64,000 nt of DNA. Origin: Ceratopteris richardii. Lineage: Eukaryota; Streptophyta; Polypodiopsida; Polypodiales; Pteridaceae. The stretch covers positions 128,538,811 through 128,602,810 of the forward strand of contig CM035423.1 of NCBI GenBank assembly GCA_020310875.1. Reading direction: 5' to 3'. How positions within the stretch are numbered: the first letter of the stretch is position 1; every line of letters starts with the position of its first letter. Position numbers and translations under genes: made by a program. Under the pieces are notes generated by a model. The model worked only from the letters and a program-made list of their open reading frames with translations. It searched no databases and had not been told where the DNA came from. Shown piece after piece: positions 35,946 to 46,987 of the stretch.

Positions 35946-37122
35946 CAACAACAACAGTACATAGATCCTTCTCACAAAATAGTAGATGTTCATAGATATA
36001 AAGTGTATGACTTGGTCAAGTGTCAACTAGGCTGTTGGAACATTTTTGCAACAAAGGCTCTATTTAGATTCAAGAAAAGAGCAATTACAAGATAATTAAG
36101 AAGACATAGAGAGCAGATTAATGTAAATTTGGTATCGCCTTTGTGGGCGACCCAAGATTTCTTGCATTTCTCTCCTTGGATTATAAGGAAAAAAAAGTTG
36201 AATAGATAGGTATTCTCAGACCTTCTGATTTACCAGTGCCTAATATAGGGAAACCGAACTTTTAATCACAGAAGCCGTGGGGTTTTGCCAAAATTGTACT
36301 CACATCTCTGTTTGCGTGTATTCCATAAAGCTTGACCCCTCATGCCATTCCATAGTGTTGTCGAGCAACCCAAAACTTCCTTGAGGCTGGCTTGCTACCA
36401 TGAGATCTTCTTCTAAAGTTTGAGAATCCTTTGAAGCACATAGCAAACCCTTTTGCTTTTGGGGCATGGAAACATAAAATTTTCTTGTACTCTCTTCCTC
36501 CTTGTGATACCTTTGACAACAAGGAGTTATATTAATCAGCTTATGCTCTAGCATTGGTCCATATGCCCCCATGAAGAATTTTCTAGAGTAACATAGAATT
36601 ATTAAACTCAAATACAATGGTAAAATGATCGGAAATTGAGCTCCCACTTAAGCAACGACCATCAATATATTCCCCACTTATGGTTCAAATTAATGTAGAA
36701 GCTGTTTGTTTTCTTGTGTCTATGGATATCTTTGATGTTTTTTCCATTACCCTATACGATGGATATGTTATGAATATTGCTATATTAGGAAAGTAATCTC
36801 ATGTATTCACTACCCAACTCTGTAATTTTAGTATTAACTATCTTTGTACTCAAGGCTCAAGTTACAATTTAAATCCTAATGTCTCATCCATTGGTGCTCC
36901 TCAAAGTTCCATAACTATTCTTTACATTAGAGATCTTTGGTAAAAGAACACTTAGCTTTAAGAGCATCCTCCTTTTGAAAATGCTAAGATGATCTCTTGA
37001 TGACTGCCCCCATTTTAATATAACTCTGCACGTTGTCCGAGGTTGAAGATAGATGTTCACCGTCTGACAAAACCTCCAGAGCATACACGGAGTACTCTCT
37101 TTGATTGTGCCGCCCAACCGCG
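35946..37122. other. Spacer with only doubtful frames
   Basis: The longest frame is 115 codons on minus (36300-36647), with a hydrophobic start (FPIILPLYLSLIILC) but no known domain and no homolog in the window. I cannot support a gene. Confidence 0.35.
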
Positions 37123-37366
37123 TGATGTATTATTCATTCCCTCACTCTGTAATTGACTTGGAAGCCATTAGTCATGGCCTCTCACATGAGTGCCACTTGG
37201 CACTCATGTGAGTATCCTTCTTTAGATGTCTAAAAGGTGGTTCACACCCCTTACACCCACCTCATAAAGGATATTCTACATAACATTTCCTTCCCCTTAA
37301 TTCCATTTTTGCCCTCAAAAATGGTATTGGAAGGTCTTGAAGAAAGAGAGAAATAATAGGACATCA
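37123..37366 (-). repeat. 3' LTR of chromovirus K (244 bp)
   Basis: Bounded by the inverted termini TGATGT (37123) and ACATCA (37366). In element orientation it is preceded by the purine-rich tract ATAGCGGGAG, right after the polyprotein end. Its short length is compatible with small chromoviral LTRs. No partner LTR is in the window because the element is 5'-truncated near 40440. Confidence 0.65.
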
Positions 37367-37499
37367 CTCCCGCTATATCCCCATCTACTTTATGTACATG
37401 GTCATATCTCCGTATTGTTTCCCCGTATCCTTCCCCTTAAGAAGACCCTTGGGTAGGTAATGTAAAATTGGGAAACCGTCTCTAAAGGGTGCTAACCCG

Positions 37500-40440
37500 C
37501 TCTCATGTGGCACTATCTTTTGAACTATTTTTCCACTTTACTAGACACTCTTTATATAAGTGACTTCTCGTCCGTTTCTCTTGAGTGCATAGTATGCTCT
37601 CAGGTTCATGTGGAATAGATTGAACAGAAATAGGCTCTACTACCTTGCTGTTCTGGAATGAGGTTGTCAGATTGACCCAGTCTTTTCTTAAGCCGGCTAA
37701 GATGAAATACTGGATGGATTTGAGTATTCTCTAGAAGTTGGAGCTGGTAAGCCATCTTTTCTATTCTCTTAAGTATTTGGAAAGGTCCACAATACCTAGG
37801 AGATAGTTTTGGATAGCGTCCCATCTTCATGGTTTCAAATCTAAATGGAACTCTAAGATAGACCTGCTCTCCTACCTCAAAGTTGATATCTCTCCTTTGA
37901 GGGTCAACATAGGCTCTAATTGTATCTTGAGCTCTCCTAATGCTGTCCTTAGCAAGTCTAAGCATATCGTTCATCTCTTCCAAGAAGTCCTTTGTAGCTT
38001 GAACTTTCTCATCCTGCAAGCCTACTGCATAAGGAGCTCTTGGCTGAAACCCATACATGACTATGTCCACTGGAAGAGTGCTTGGCACTATTATATGCAA
38101 ACTCTACTATAGGTAATTACTCTTCCCAATTAGTTTGCCTTTCATTCACATATGCTCGAAGCATATCCTCTAGGATTTGGTTAACCCTTTTTGTCTTCCC
38201 ATCCGACTGTGGATGCTCGACCGTACTCATGCTAAGTTTCGTGTCCAACCTTTTGAAGACTGCTCTCCAAAAGTGGCTAGTAAACTTCCTATCCCAATTA
38301 GAAACTATGTCTAAAGGAAGACCATATAATCAGTGTAAGTTCTCTACAAAGAGTCTAGCCAACTCTGGTGTCTTCATTGTAGTACATGTCAGAATAAACC
38401 TAGCCATTCTTGTTAACCTATCCACAATTATCTAGACCGAGTCGTGCCCTCTCTGTGTCTTAGGTAACCCGACTATAAAGTCCATGGAGATACTCTCCCA
38501 CTTCCCATTAGGAATATCCAATGGGTGGAGTAGTCCTCCAATCCTCAATCTCTCAGCTTTGTTGACCTGGCATTTAGTGCACTTAAGCACATACTCTAGG
38601 ACGTCCTCATGAACTCCATGCCAATAAAATTGCCTCTTAACAAGATCATAAGTCTTGTTAACTCCTGGGTGTCCCGCACTAGGTGTGTCATGACACTCAT
38701 ACAAAATATGCCGTCTCATCTCAAAATCTCTAGGGACACACACCTTACCTTTATATAACAAATATCCATCATGGACACTGTAGTTCTTCCACTTGAATCC
38801 TTCTTGAGTACCCGTCAGTACTCCATCCTCACTAGAAACCGTATATCGCGATCTCCATTCTCTATGGCTTCCCAAATCTCAGAATATGCAGGATCAAGCC
38901 TACATTTCCCTTTAATGGACTCATGTAGCTCACTAGTGATTTGAGTAAAACTCAGTCCATTGAGCATGGCATGCGGCTAAGTGAATCAACCACTACATTA
39001 AACTTTCCCTTCCTATACCTAAGCTCATAATCAAACTCCTAAAGGGTCTCTGCCCATCGGCCTTACAACCTTTAAGGTCTTTTTGATTAGAGAGCCACTT
39101 AATGCTCTCTTGATCAAACACTATCGTAACTTTGGCACCATATAAATAATGACTCCACTTTTTCAAAGCATGGACAATTGCATACAACTCCTTCTCATAA
39201 ACGGAGTAATTCTTCTGAGCCGGTTCTAGTTTCTTACTCTCAAAAGCTATTGATCAACCATCCTAAACTAGAATTGCTCCTATAGAAAAATCGCTCGCAT
39301 CAGTCTCAACCACAAATGGTTTGTTGGGGTCTGCTATATGTAAAAGTGGAGTTGTAACAATTGCTACTTTCAATTTCTCCATACTTTATTTTTGTTTGTC
39401 TCCCCAATGAAAGGCTTACCCTTTCCCTTTAAGCTATTCCGTCATCAGGACAAAAATTTTGGCATAGTTCTTAATGAATCTTTGATAGAAACCTGATAAA
39501 CCTAAGAAGATCTGTAGCTCTTCCAAGTTCCTTGGATGTGGCCATTCCATAATAGCCCTTACTTTTTCAGGATCCATCTAGATTCCATTCTGGGAGACTA
39601 TATGCCCAAGGTATCTGACCTCTATTTTGAAAAATTCACACTTTGACTCCTTAGCAAAGAGTGAATTTTTCCTTCGCACTTGAAATACCTTTCTTAAGTG
39701 TTTGAAGTGGTCCTCTTCTGGTGCACTATAGATCAGAATGTCATCCAAAAAGTCTACTACAAAGTGTCCTAGATAAGGTCGTAAAACACTATTCATGAGC
39801 TTCATGAAAGTGGCAGGAGCATTGGTGAGACCAAAAGGCATCACCAAAAACTCATAATGCCCATATCTAGTCCTAAAAGCAATCTTAGGGACATCCTCTG
39901 CCCTAATTCTGATATGATGATATCTTGATCTAAGGTCAAGCTTGGTAAAATACCTAGCTTGATGTAACTGATCTAATAGATCTTCCAATCTAGGCATTGG
40001 AAACCTATTTTTGATAGTTACCTTATTAAGTGCTCTATAATCTATACATAGCCTTATAAAGCCGTCTTTCTTTTTAACTAGGAGCATTGGCGATGCCCAA
40101 GGTGAGTTACTAGGTTTAATGAAGCCCTTATCTAAATAATCCTACAATTGCCTCTCAACCTCCTCATGCTAAGAAACACTAAGCCTATATGGTGGCTTAC
40201 AAATAGGGTTAGTGTTAGTAACAACCTCAATGGCATGGTCAATGTCCCCTCTTTCAGGTGGTAGCCCTCTAGGTAAGTCAGTGGGAAAAACATCTCTATA
40301 TTCAAACATAAGATCCTTAAAACTTTTAACCACACGCTCTTGCAAAAAAGAATAGTAGAAAGTCTTGTCCATATTGCTATTCTTAGAGTACAAGAGGGTA
40401 TATATGGATGGGAGGTGAGTCACACACATCATTCAAGCGA
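37500..40440 (-). pseudogene. Chromovirus K pol: RT, RNase H, integrase, chromodomain remnant
   Basis: Minus-strand Ty3 pol beginning just upstream of RT (FEYRDVFPTDLPRGLPPERG, ~40270-40330). RT 39578-40087: [37 protein letters not shown] and the catalytic box [11 protein letters not shown] (FLDD instead of YLDD). RNase H remnant YAIVHALKKWSHYLYGAKV (~39130-39190). Integrase HHCC module HILYECHDTPSAGHPGVN...CTKCQVNKAE and the core start (38432-38875), a broken core, then the C-terminal region (FEVGEQVYLRVPFRFETMKM, PVFHLSRLKKRLGQSDNLIP; 37606-38100). A frameshift follows; in the next frame (37510-37640) I read a chromodomain-like end (HLYKECLVKWKNSSKDSATW). Gag and protease are lost. Confidence 0.88.
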
Positions 40441-40509
40441 TTTCATACAACATGCATTCATGACGATCTTTGATAGGCTTTTGAAGCTCCATGTTGAATA
40501 TCATTTGCA

Positions 40510-40854
40510 ATGAAACCATTAGAGAGGTCTACAATAGCAATCCAAAAAATAGAAGATCTTTTGAATTCTACTGGTTGTCATGGTGACCATGTATCTTTAG
40601 TTGTTAAGAAGTATGGTGAGTCTCAAGAGATTTTACAACAAGTTTCAATGACTGGGAAGAAGGCAAGAAGTTTCTTTAAAAGAGATATGAATAGTCAAGA
40701 TGATTGGAAATGGGAGCTTTGGAAGGACCTCTGTTTGATTACGACAGACAATGATAGTCAGGTTGATCTCATTAATAAGCAAAAGAAGGTTTGGTCATCG
40801 TTAAATCGATTGTTATATTTGATGGGTTTGGTTTCCACTAATGCTTCACAATGA
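40510..40854 (+). CDS. Unrecognised 114-codon ORF
   Basis: Starts ATG (MKPLERSTIAIQKIEDLLNS) and ends TGA. The product is hydrophilic and charged, with WKWELWKDLCLITTDNDSQV in the middle; no signal peptide, membrane segment or domain I recognise. No copy is elsewhere in the window. It lies ~700 bp upstream of the CENH3-like ORF on the same strand and downstream of the K truncation point. It could be an exon fragment of a host gene or chance; most of 40441-41557 is otherwise featureless AT-rich DNA. Confidence 0.3.
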   Translation: MKPLERSTIAIQKIEDLLNSTGCHGDHVSLVVKKYGESQEILQQVSMTGKKARSFFKRDMNSQDDWKWELWKDLCLITTDNDSQVDLINKQKKVWSSLNRLLYLMGLVSTNASQ

Positions 40855-41557
40855 GAATTATTCCAAGTGACTTTGAAGGAGTTTCCATAGTCTTTCATCT
40901 TATCGTGGGGTGAAAGCAACATTACATATTACATAGTAAGTTTTCTTAAATACCATGTGTATATCTTATTGACCAGATCCTAGCATATTCTTTTTGCACA
41001 TGGAGCATATTTGATGAATCGATATGGATCACTAGACATTTTTAGTACATAAGGAATGGAGAAGTCACATTAGAAGGCTAGAGGTGTTTACTTTAAAAAC
41101 ACTTGTCATGGGGGTGGTCTACTACAATCAAATTATTTAGAAGAAATGTTCAACTAGTTTTTTTGTACGACATTCACTAGAAAATATGTAATTGAATGAG
41201 CATGTGAGTCATGAATACCAAAGATTACAAGAAAGATACAACATGATATTGCAAGAGAGAAGTGGATGTCATCATCAGGACCGCTACATCATGGCTAATG
41301 GCATGCACAAAGAGTTTGCAAGGGTTCTTCTTGGAAATAGTTTCCCAACTCTTAAAATGCATTATTTTTTGTCAAAACTCTTTTCAAGGTTTTTATAACT
41401 CCTTTCACTTCAAATAAACTTTCAATGTTTTTGTGAATATACTTTTAATGTTTTAAAACTAATTTTTATCCATTAAATTGTCAACAAGACAATTCTTAAG
41501 TGAAAGGATATAAATAAAGGTGTCCTTCTTCATTTTACCACTTTACATCCTAAGAGA

Positions 41558-41843
41558 ATGTCACACACAAAGAAGATTGCTAGAAAGGATCATGTCATCT
41601 ACCCTAGCCATGTGCAAGGTACTCAGCGCCCACCATGGATGGCACCCCACAAGAAGCATCGAACCACAAGCCACTCTTCTAGACGAAACTCGGGTGCAAG
41701 GACACACTCTGGCGGCATTCCATTGTGGGGGGATGAAGCTTCACAACAAGAGAGAGATGTAACACAAGAAATACAATATTCCCCTTCTTTATCTCATGAT
41801 GAGCTCCCACTTAGGACATCACTCAAGGCAAGGCCCAAACAAC
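41558..41843 (+). pseudogene. CENH3-like histone H3 variant, N-terminal tail part
   Basis: From ATG 41558 the frame encodes MSHTKKIARKD, which aligns with the canonical histone H3 start MARTKQTARKS (M, T, K, A, R, K identical). About 85 more codons of Arg/Lys/Ser/Pro/Gln-rich tail follow (APHKKHRTTSHSSRRNSG; SLKARPKQ) up to the Copia A insertion after base 41843. Dropping the inserted element and one target duplication, the frame continues directly at 46988 into more tail and then a histone fold. No introns are visible, so it is a processed copy or an intronless variant gene. Confidence 0.72.
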
Positions 41844-42074
41844 TGTTGGAGATAGACGTCTGCGGAAGCACGCGAACAGCACAAGGAAGAAGAAGAAGCT
41901 TGGAGCACAAACACACAATACTGAATGTATTACTAGAGAATGTACAAAGATAAGTAGCCCATTAGGGCAATAGGCGTATATACAAGCCGGGGGAAAAAAA
42001 CCTCCTAAAGAGGGAAAAAAGTGCCCCGGCAGTCCTAGAGTGTTCACACACATCACTACCTAAATATATCAACA
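41844..42074 (-). repeat. 3' LTR of Copia A
   Basis: Begins TGTTGGAGATAGACGTCTGC and ends AAATATATCAACA on plus, so the termini are TGTTG/CAACA. Compared with the other LTR it has C, C, A, G, G, C where that copy has T, T, G, A, A, T. Confidence 0.95.
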
Positions 42075-42089
42075 AATCCCCCCTGGGAG
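42075..42089 (-). other. Polypurine tract of Copia A
   Basis: CTCCCAGGGGGGATT on the minus strand directly precedes the 3' LTR, the normal position of the plus-strand primer. Confidence 0.85.
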
Positions 42090-42148
42090 TGATGCGGTGA
42101 ACAAGGAGCTGGAACTCATGTATAAGGAAGTGCCAAGCTATGTGGAAA

Positions 42149-45100
42149 TCACTCCACAAAAGGAAGTAAGCCCAAAGCTTTGCGGAAAGCTTCAAACTTC
42201 TCCCTAGGCAGAGCCTTCGTGAAAAGGTCTGCAATGTTCTCCTACGTGGGCACATATGCCAAGCTGATCTCCCCAGCAGAGAACCTCTCCCTGACATAGT
42301 GATAATGACACAGGGTGCGAGCATGGAACACAGGGTTCCTCGCAACTGCCAATGCGCTCTGACTGTCAGTGAAGATGGTGGTGGCAGAAGATTGGCCAAC
42401 AGCCAAATAAGCCATAAGGCGTATGAGCCACACACACTCAACAGTCGCTGTGAAAGCTGCCCTATACTCAGCCTCACAACTGGAAGTGGCCACAGTAGGC
42501 TGCTTCTTGCTCAACCAAGATATACATGAGCTACCAAGCATGAAGCAAAAACCACTGGTGGACACACGAGTGTCATAGCAACCAGCCCAATCTGAGTAAG
42601 AAAAAGCATGCAAATCTGGTGGTAGTGATCCCCCCTTGGGATAAAACAACCCAAGTAGCCGAGTACCACTCAAGTAGCAAAAGATGCGCTTAACCGCTTT
42701 CCAATGCGTGACTCCTGGGCAATGCATAAACCTGCTCATCTATGAGACAGCAAACTGAATATCTGGTCGAGTAATGCATAAGTAAATCAAGCATCCAACA
42801 GCCTGCTGATAGAGAACAACATCAAATGCATCTCCAGCATCATGAAGACTCAATCGTAAACCTGTCTCCATAGGAGTGGCAATAGGCTTACATTCTTCAA
42901 GGCCAAAACGCTGCAATAATGTGTCAATATATTTCGTTTGACACAAAGCCATTCCACCATCAACGTGCATAAACTGAATGCCCAAATAGTGATGCAAATG
43001 CCCCAAATCAGACATCTCAAATGAGGCATGCAAATCAGCCTTAAAATCAGCAATATGTGTCTCAATAGGACCAGTGAGCAGCATGTCATCAACATAGACA
43101 ACAATGATCAGAAACACATCATTAGCACGTTTAACATATAAGGTGCTTTTAGTTGGGCTGTTCTCAAAACCATGTGCAATCAGATAGGCATGCATCTTCT
43201 CATACCAAGCATGTGGTGCTTGCTTTAAACCATATAATGCCTTCTTCAACCTGCAAACCTAGTTTTCATGCCCTTTCTGCACAAAGCCACGGGGCTAAAA
43301 AACATACACTTCTTCATGCAAGTCACCATTCAGAAATGTTGTTTTAATGTCCAACTGATGTACATTCCAACCATGATGGGCTGCAAGTGCACAAATGCTC
43401 CGAACAGTAGTCATACGGCATGTAGGTGCAAAGGTCTCATCAAAATCAATGCCTCTTTCCTGTGCATAACCCTTTGCAACAAGCCTAGCCTTATACATGT
43501 CAACTGTACCATCAGGTTTACGCTTCAGCTTGTATACCCACTTAGTGCCAATGGCCTTCTTGCCAGGAGGCAAGTCACATAAAGACCATGTACCATTCTT
43601 CATTATAGCATCATATTCAGATTGCATAGCAGCCATCCAATTTTCTGAATTTTGTGCTTCATCAAAAGAAACAGGCTCATTCTCATCACAGAGACTAGAT
43701 GAAGCCATAGCATAGCAATCTGATGCAAAGGAGGCACTATGAGAGCCTGAATGAGTACGATATGACAAAGGTGCATCTTCATGCAAAGTCTGCACCAACC
43801 ATTTTGGCATAGTTTTTGCCTGCTCAATATCAGCTCTCTCATCAACAAGTGCATCATGTAAATCTGCATAAAAAATGGAATGATCTGCATCATCATATGA
43901 AACCTGCAAAGGCTAAGAAGTTGCCTCATTAGGACCAGCACTAGCCTGTCCACCTGTAAAAAGAGGCATCAAAGTATCATACATGTCTTTGGAGCTAACA
44001 GATGTCTCCTTAGTACATGAAAGCAATGGCTGAATAGCATCTTCCACAAAGACAACATCACGACTAACCAGAATGCGTTTAGTCTGTGGATGATACAGAC
44101 GATAGCCTTTACTTTCAGAATTGTACCCAACAAAAATACATTTTACTGCCTTATCATCCAATTTTCTGCGATGTTGTTTAGGCACTAATGCATATGCCAA
44201 ACAACCAAAAACACGCAGATGAGCAACAGATGGCTTGCGGTCATGCCAAGCCTCATATGGAGTGATAGACTGCAACGCTTTAGTGGGACACCTGTTCAGT
44301 ACACATGCTGCACACATGACAGCCTCAAGCCAGAAACTATGTGGTAAAGCCTGACTTTTGACCATGCACCTCACCATCTCCATGAGTGACCTGTTCTTTC
44401 ATTCAGCAACTCCATTCTGTTGAGGTGTATACGGCATTGTACACTGGTGTTTTATCCCACGTTCAGCCAGAAATGCATTAAAATCTGAAGACATATATTC
44501 CCCCCCTCGATCAGAACGGAGGGTGCCCATTTTACATGCTGACAGATTTTCAGCCAAAACCAAATACTGTTTGAAGCACATGAACACTTCGGACTTTGCT
44601 TTGAGTGGATATACCCATGCATGCCTGGAAAAATCATCAATGAAAGTCACGAAGTAAAGGTAATTTCCAAAAGAGGGTGTCTGCATAGGACCACAGACAT
44701 CACTATGTACAAGCTGCAATTTCTGTGTAGCCCGAACTGAACCATCTTTTGGAAAGAAAGAACGCTGCATTTTGCCCAAAATACAGCCTTCACAAACATG
44801 TTTTCCAGGTGCCTCAAGTTTGGGAAAAAGAGGACACCATTTCAGATTTCTGCAGGCGTAACAAACTAGCAAAATTCAGATGACCAAAGCGTGCATGCCA
44901 AAGCTTTGCATCTGACATAGCCTGAGAATCATGAACTGCACATGCCAAATATTCACAGATCTTTCATAGTCTATGAGCTTATACAGCCCACGATATAAAA
45001 TGCCAGAAGCAATAATCACATCGCCATTTGAGAGATCATGGATTGTACACCTGTCATCAACGAATTTCACAACCAAGCCAATCTTGGCTAATGCAGAAAC

Positions 45101-46396
45101 TGATAACAGGTTCTTTTTGATCCCTGGCACAAATAAAGCATCTGACAAAGTGAAAGAACTACCATCAACAGTAGTCAGAATGATCTTACCAACTCCCATA
45201 ACAGGATAAGAGGAGTTAATGGCGCATGTGACAGTATTCCCTGTAGGGTCAGGCTCGAGTGAAGAGAAGAAACTGCGCTGCGAGGTAATATGTTTGGTCG
45301 CCCCACTGTTAAAGTACCAAACATCTGAGTCTACTGCAGACATGCACTGATCATGAGAAGATGGGTCAAAACTGCAGACAGTAGTAAACGCCCATTCTTC
45401 TTCCTGCACAAGATTTGCAGACTCTGTTTTTGGTGTAGAGGCCTCTGCAACAACCATTCCAACCTCTTTCTTCTTTGCCTCTTTAGCAGCCAGTTTTGGA
45501 CAGTTCTTTATAATATGATCATTTCCTTTACAGTACTTGCAGAACAATTTCTGCTGTTTTGATTTCTTCTCATCTTTATCCTGGTTCTTCGATTGTGCAG
45601 CATTTGCAGATTTCTGCTTACTAGTAGAAGAGCTCCATTTTCCTTTGCCCTTCTGACTAGCCAGGAAAGCTTGATCTACAACACGCATAATGGACCTGTT
45701 CTGCCTAGACTGATCTTCCTCCAACAGAATAGAGACTAATTCCTCAAATGACAAGGCATTCGGATTGCCTTTCATTATCAACCGAAGAGTAGAGGCAAAA
45801 CTCTGATATGAATCAGGAAGACCATTCAGAACGGTCTGCACAAGTGAGCTATCTGGTATAACCTCATCAACAGAAATTAATTGTTCCTTCAGGTCTTTGA
45901 TCTTTGTAAGAAAACTGTCCATAGAATCACCTTCATTCATGTGCTCACTCTCCAACTGTTTTCGGAGGTAAGCAACACGAGCCTCATTCCTAGCCTAGTA
46001 CAAAGTGGTAAGTGTATCCCAAGCATCCTTTGCTGTTCTACAAGAGCAAATGTGAGGAATAATGGCACGTTTGACAGACAAAGCTATCAATGCATGTGCC
46101 TGGGCATCTCTGCCATCCCAACAAATTTGCTCTGCAGTAGGTGCAACAGAATCAGCAGCACGAACATGAATCTGTGGAATATCATCTTCAACACCATCTT
46201 CATCAGCTCCAACACCTGTATTTGCAGTACCTGTCGTTACAGGTGTAACATGACGTCTTTCAACACCCTGCACAATGTTCCACAACCCTTTTGCAACCAG
46301 TACATGTCGCATCATATAAGCCCATAATGGGTAGTTGGTACCATCCAACTTATCCTCAACAACCAACATACGGAATACATCACTACTTTCAGCCAT
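42149..46396 (-). pseudogene. Copia A gag-pol, one frame with seven stops
   Basis: From ATG 46396 (MAESSDVFRMLVVEDKLDGT) to the TGA at 42149 the coding sequence is one frame of 1416 codons, broken by seven stops: TAG at 45995, 43913, 43295, 43259, 42740 and 42242, and TGA at 44399. Domains in order: UBN2-type gag; zinc knuckle (CKYCKGNDHIIKNC, ~45500-45545); protease (VWYFNSGATKHIT; catalytic D reads N); pre-integrase; integrase (VHSDVCGPMQ, LRSDRGGEYMSSDF, YTPQQNGVAE); RT (GTWSLCDLPPGKKAIGTKWV, LDIKTTFLNGDLHEEVY, VVYVDDMLLTG); RNase H (STSGFCFMLGSSCISWLSKK). A 1-bp loss near 44950 and an extra T near 44855 shift and then restore the frame. A few codons are missing before HYHYVRERF in RNase H. 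Confidence 0.93.
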
Positions 46397-46734
46397 GGCA
46401 GGTGACTAAAATACCTTGATGCAGAAAATTGACTGTATCTCAAAAAGTTAAACGGAACAACCTAGACGAGTTCTACTAGACCTGTAGCAGACTTTGAGAC
46501 GCTTAAACTGGCGAACAGAAACTGGTATATACCTTTGGCACAAAAGGACGAAATAGCCTGCACAAGCACTGTGATAGTGCGTTCGAAGGTCGAAACGAGC
46601 TCAGATCGCGATTTCAGCACCACAAGGCGAAGCTATTTTGATCTCGAAAACACCCTGAGTATGCTCACCAAATTTCGTGAGAATCTGAGACTACAAACGG
46701 AGGAGTGTCGACGGTGCCCTAGAAGAAGCGACGA

Positions 46735-46749
46735 CCTGCTCTAATACCA
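46735..46749 (-). other. Primer binding site of Copia A
   Basis: Minus-strand TGGTATTAGAGCAGG, two bases inside the 5' LTR, matches the initiator tRNA-Met site TGGTATCAGAGC with one C-to-T change. Confidence 0.88.
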
Positions 46750-46751
46750 AT

Positions 46752-46982
46752 TGTTGGAGATAGACGTCTGTGGAAGCACGCGAATAGCACAAGGAAGAAG
46801 AAGAGGCTTGGAGCACAAACACACAATACTAAATGTATTACTAGAGAATGTACAAAGATAAGTAGCCCATTAGGGCAATAGGCGTATATACAAGCCGGGG
46901 GAAAAAAACCTCCTAAAGAGGGAAAAAAGTGCCCCGACAGTCCTAGAGTGTTCACACATATCACTACCTAAATATATCAACA
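46752..46982 (-). repeat. 5' LTR of Copia A
   Basis: Identical in length (231 bp) and termini to 41844-42074, with six transition differences. It lies next to the PBS and is followed outward by the target duplication ACAAC. I did not find a convincing TATA box; the short LTR may use a weak promoter. Confidence 0.95.
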
Positions 46983-46987
46983 ACAAC

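Larger units (their letters stand above)
41839..46987 (-). mobile_element. Complete Copia element A with target-site duplication
   Basis: A full LTR retrotransposon on the minus strand: LTRs 41844-42074 and 46752-46982 (231 bp each), PBS, gag-pol, polypurine tract, all flanked by the 5-bp duplication ACAAC (41839-41843 and 46983-46987). The two LTRs differ at 6 of 231 positions, all transitions, so the insertion is fairly recent by the standards of this window. It inserted inside the CENH3-like ORF. Older relatives of the same family are A0 (2745-3860) and A1 (8498-9535). Confidence 0.95.

Noticed and set aside
36300-36647. 115-codon minus-strand frame with a hydrophobic N-terminus
   Set aside because: No domain, no conserved context, no homolog in the window; ORFs of this length occur by chance in 64 kb.
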